A DNA stretch of 64,000 bases from Akebia trifoliata (Eukaryota > Streptophyta > Magnoliopsida > Ranunculales > Lardizabalaceae), in NCBI GenBank assembly GCA_017979445.1, contig CM030715.1, positions 26,852,669 to 26,916,668 of the forward strand, in the 5' to 3' direction. This document shows, in pieces, positions 60,516 to 64,000 of this stretch. A program made the position numbers and the translations under genes. Numbering within the stretch: position 1 is the first letter of the stretch; each line of letters starts with the position of its first letter. Below the pieces are notes generated by a model. That model was given only the letters and a program-made list of their open reading frames with translations, had not been told where the DNA came from and made no database searches.

Positions 60516-61781
60516 CTACAAACCAAAACAGGGAGGATCAGATGATAAAAATTATATTTAGTCATAAAACCATAATGTGGAAAAGGTCTTCAAAGATTAC
60601 TCAGTTGTGTATTTTATGTTTTTTGGTCAAGATTACAAGGTTTGTTTTTAGGTCACCTAAGAAGGGTTAATAATCAAGGACCATATAATTTGGTCAAATC
60701 CATAAGGACCTTGATTGAAACTTAATGCACCTGTGAACTCCATCAACAAACTGGTTCTTTATGAAAAAACCAAACCCCCAACCCAAAGAAAGCTCATGCT
60801 CTTCACAATTTATACTTCTTATATTCTACAGGAAGAAGATGCAAAAAAAATAAAAATTGGAGGGAGGTATTTTGGGCTTTTTAGTAGGGAGCATCATTGG
60901 TTGATGAAGTTCATATACATGTTAAGTTTCTGCAAGAGGTTGACCTATTGTCAGTTATTAGGTATTGTTAATTTTGCATAGGACAGTGGAGTTACTAAAA
61001 TTGGCCCTGTTTCCCGGGGTGGCATTAAAATGCCTGAAGTTGATTAGAATTAAGGAGTAGGAACTACTTCCTTTTCTTATTTTACTGAGTTCGTTGAGGC
61101 TTTGACCTCAACTAATATTGCAAATAGAACACTTTTTAAACACATATAATCAGTAGTTCAGGTGTACACTAAAACACAAACCACAACGCACCTACAACTG
61201 ATATTTTCATATACATCTTAATTTTCAATAGGATATGCTAATGGTAATGTAAAATGCAAGTAGATGACCTCCTCAATTTATGTACATTAATGCAAATCCT
61301 GTAAGAATAAAGTTCATGGTAGTAATCATCATCCCTAAATAACCATTGACAAGTACATAATTTAACGAAGAATCCATTGTCCATAAAAATTAGTCATGTT
61401 CGAACACTTCAACAAAGATTTAATCAATTACACTCATCTTTAGTTGGAAACTAAAATAGGGTACCACTGAAAACAAGGACTTTAAGCAAACAACCTAAAA
61501 CACTGAACTTTATTTGGAGAATATAGAATGGCCATTATTTTTTTCATTTTAGTGATCCATCTATCTCCTTTGCATCCAATTTAAATGATACATGTATCTC
61601 CTGGGGCACCAATCCATAAAAAATGAGGCATAAATTGAAAGAATAGTTTCCCAATCAGTTTCAATGCTCCTTGTTAAACGAGCGCAAGCGTTATTGTTTT
61701 TGGATTTGGTGTATGAGCTTAGTGAATGATGATTTATTTGAGTATGGTGAATGATGTTTTCCTGTTGATGAATGGACAAAT
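60516..61781. other. Upstream KNOX intron, no recognised element
   Basis: Searched on the minus strand for KNOX1 wording (for example HPLYEQLL, VACLRIATP) and none was found. ORFs here are short and without relatives. Confidence 0.5.
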
Positions 61782-62193
61782 TGTAACGTGCCTAAGTGAT
61801 TAAGGGGTTAAATTTGATGTGTTCCAAAAGGTCTAGAACTTTTGGAATATTGGTTTAGGATCTTAACGTTTGGTATCAAAGCCAACCCCATGTCTCAAGT
61901 TCGAGTCACAAAAAAGGCTATTATCTACAGGAAAAAACTTGAGAAAAGCCCTGAAAAGTGTCTTGAGGGCTATGGGCTAAGGGAAAAAACCCTGAGAAAA
62001 GCCCGAGGACTACGGGTTATGGGAAAAGAACCCTGAGAAAAGTCCCAAGAAGTGTCCTGCTCAGAGTGAAAGCTTCCGTGGATGTCGCCTGCGGAACGTG
62101 GTTGTTTGTTATGTGCCTAAGTGGTCAAGAGCTTAAAGTTGATGTGTTCCAACAGGTCTAAGACTTTTCGAGTATTGGATTATGTTCTTAACA
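61782..62193 (+). mobile_element. Complete TRIM (412-bp miniature LTR retrotransposon)
   Basis: Two terminal direct repeats of exactly 87 bp (61,782-61,868 and 62,107-62,193) both start TGT and end CTTAACR. A TTTGGTATCAAAGCC primer-binding site (initiator-Met tRNA type) follows the first LTR. A perfect 5-bp target duplication, CAAAT, flanks the element (61,777-61,781 and 62,194-62,198). The 238-bp interior has no coding capacity and contains a repeated 'aaccctgagaaaagcccgag'-like phrase. It must have been mobilised by enzymes from another element. It lies within the presumed first intron of the KNOX gene. Confidence 0.88.
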
Positions 62194-62499
62194 CAAATTT
62201 ATGTGTTGAGCCCAACCTCCCCTCCACATTTATGGATTAGGTCTTTATCTAAGGATATCTATAAATATTTTTCTGCTTTTCATAGTGTATATAGTCTGCA
62301 GTTAAATGGTAAATATTGTCATGTAAACAAAAGATCTTCTCACAAAAAGAATAAGAAGAAGATTAGGGGAAGAGAAAGAGAGAGAGAGAGAGTTCCAATA
62401 AGGGTAGGTTGTTTGTGGTTATAGAAATAGTGAAACAAAAATAGGTGAAGAAGAGGAAAAAGAAGCCTTAAATTTTCTGTATTAGAAAAAAGAAAAAAC

Positions 62500-64000
62500 A
62501 GTTCTAGGTATGTCTCTACTAGGTTTATAAACATTAAAAAGAGTTCATCAATGTGGAAAGAAAATCAATCAATCTCTCAAAACGATCCTAATTGGTGCTC
62601 ATCTAAGCATTTAAGATATATAATGAAATGCACCATAGCAGTGATAGAGTATGTTTCATATACATTATTACAATGCACCTATCTTATTTACATCACCCTC
62701 GCACAATTGCATGGTACATTCAAGAAAGAATGCGCAAATGGTTACAGTAAGTACTAGCTGTCATGAAGTGAGTTGTGGGTAGATGGAAAACAATCCACCT
62801 GCCTGTAAAGTCCATCAATGTCACATCCCACTCATGTTTTTAGTATGTCGGATTCAGTGGCCCATTAGAACAAGTTTATCGTGATCTCTTCTAGAATCAA
62901 ACGAAGTAGGCAACTAGAAGAGAAAAATGTAGTTGGAGAGGTCTTAGATATAAGAAAATGAGAGAATGTGAGGCATGTGTATAGAGGAAAGTAGGGTTTT
63001 ATAGGAAAAAAATAAAATAGTGGTGAAGGGGGACAAAATTATAGATTTAAGTTTGTAGAAGGTAGTAGTGCCACTGCCTAGAAAAAGGCATACTAAGATT
63101 ATGCTCTCAATTGAGCTTAAGATACCATGTAGAAATTGACCTCAATTGAAATTATTGAATGTGATTAGATGAGTCCTACTAGGTTTAATCCAAATCAAAA
63201 GATACCACCAATAAGGGAAAACAGCCAATCAATCTCATCAAATCTATCTAATTAATCCTAAATGATGCTATCTAAATCTTTAAGATATGTGATAGGTGAA
63301 GAAATTTGGAATTTTATTAAGATTCTTGAATGAATATTACATGAACCCTATTAGAGTATTTATAGAGATTACATCAACCAAAATATTATAAACTAACCTA
63401 ATATAGATATACTAATTATCTATAGTTCCTAATTTAGAATATCTTAATAGATATTACCAAATATTTTATTCTCAATCACTACCTCAACCTTACTTTTATT
63501 ATGAGATACATTGACACTAATACAATGTATCTCATGAATCATAATATGATGCATCTCTTACATCCCCCCGCAATTGGATGGTCTTTGAAGAAAGAGTTTG
63601 CAATTGGTTTTTTTGAATGAATGCTCTCGATCTCATCAATTGATATGTTATTAGATCACCCAAAATTCAATCGTACTTCTTGGTGGTCACCGCTTGTTTG
63701 TAAAGTCCATCACTGCCGCATCCCGCTCTTTTTTTGAGTCAGTCGAAGCCGGTGGCTTTCAAGACCAGATCTGTCATGATCTCTTCCAAGAGCATACTAA
63801 AAAGGATTATGTGATTTAAATAAAGTAACTCTCGTTGGAGAGATTTTAGATAAGGAAAAAAAAAAATGAGATCGTAAAAGATGAATGTTTCGATATAGGA
63901 AATTCGTAGAGATATAGAAGGTGTGATTTTTATTGAAGAAAACTAGAACAATAGTAAAAGGAAAAATAAAAAGAAGAGATTTAGGTCCGACGATGAAGCC
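62500..64000 (-). mobile_element. Array of small non-coding LTR elements, family S (at least two units)
   Basis: A full LTR (63,128-63,562) has a primer-site remnant on its left (minus-strand TGGTATCTTAAGC) and a polypurine tract on its right (minus-strand CCAATTGCGGGGGGA). It is thus shared between two internal regions, 62,693-63,127 and 63,563 to beyond the window. A shorter LTR (about 62,500-62,692, with an internal deletion) ends the left unit. The internal regions, about 435 bp, have no ORF but share phrases such as 'gtaaagtccatcactgccgc' and 'tctgtcatgatctcttcc'. Confidence 0.65.

Noticed and set aside
60516..64000. Search for the KNOX1 exon of the KNOX gene
   Set aside because: No minus-strand frame in this stretch shows KNOX1 wording, and most of it is assigned to repeats. 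The exon is taken to lie beyond the window.

Overview
The window is AT-rich nuclear DNA of a flowering plant. The evidence is an ERF-type AP2 transcription factor gene, a class II KNOX homeobox gene with very long introns, and many plant LTR retrotransposons (Ty1-copia, Ty3-gypsy), an RTE-type LINE and MITEs. Nothing prokaryotic or organellar was seen. I cannot name the species; the introns and nested repeats suggest a repeat-rich, probably woody, dicot-like genome (low confidence).

Layout. 1-7 kb is intergenic, with a near-perfect 58-bp-arm hairpin and a hAT-like element. A single-exon EAR-type ERF repressor gene lies at 7.2-8.0 kb (+). 8-23.5 kb is gene-free and holds MITE families, a cluster of CACGTG/TGACGTCA boxes, a hAT-like element nested in a MITE, and a strong foldback element. 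A single-exon gene for a 150-residue plant protein of unknown role lies at 23.69-24.14 kb (+). 24.8-36.3 kb is one decayed copia element (minus strand) whose 5' LTR was split by a younger plus-strand copia element, with a 5-bp target duplication. 40.75-48.58 kb is a complete but decayed Ty3-gypsy element with a perfect 5-bp duplication. It lacks a visible integrase and carries an antisense, intron-bearing gene with an internal 0.92-kb tandem duplication.

50.99 kb to the right edge is the 3' part of a class II KNOX gene of the KNAT3/4/5 type on the minus strand. Five coding exons were resolved at splice level (KNOX2 end, acidic linker, ELK, TALE homeodomain, C-terminal tail). The N-terminal/KNOX1 exon was not found and probably lies beyond 64 kb. 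One intron is 8.66 kb and holds LINE fragments, a small LTR element, an LTR-like sequence and a hAT-like element with another MITE inside it. The upstream intron holds a complete 412-bp TRIM and an array of small non-coding LTR elements.

Only three host genes are supported. They are not a functional cluster; two of them (ERF, KNOX) encode DNA-binding transcriptional regulators. Most of the biological interest is in the nested mobile elements and the hairpin-forming repeats. All comparisons between repeats were made by eye.
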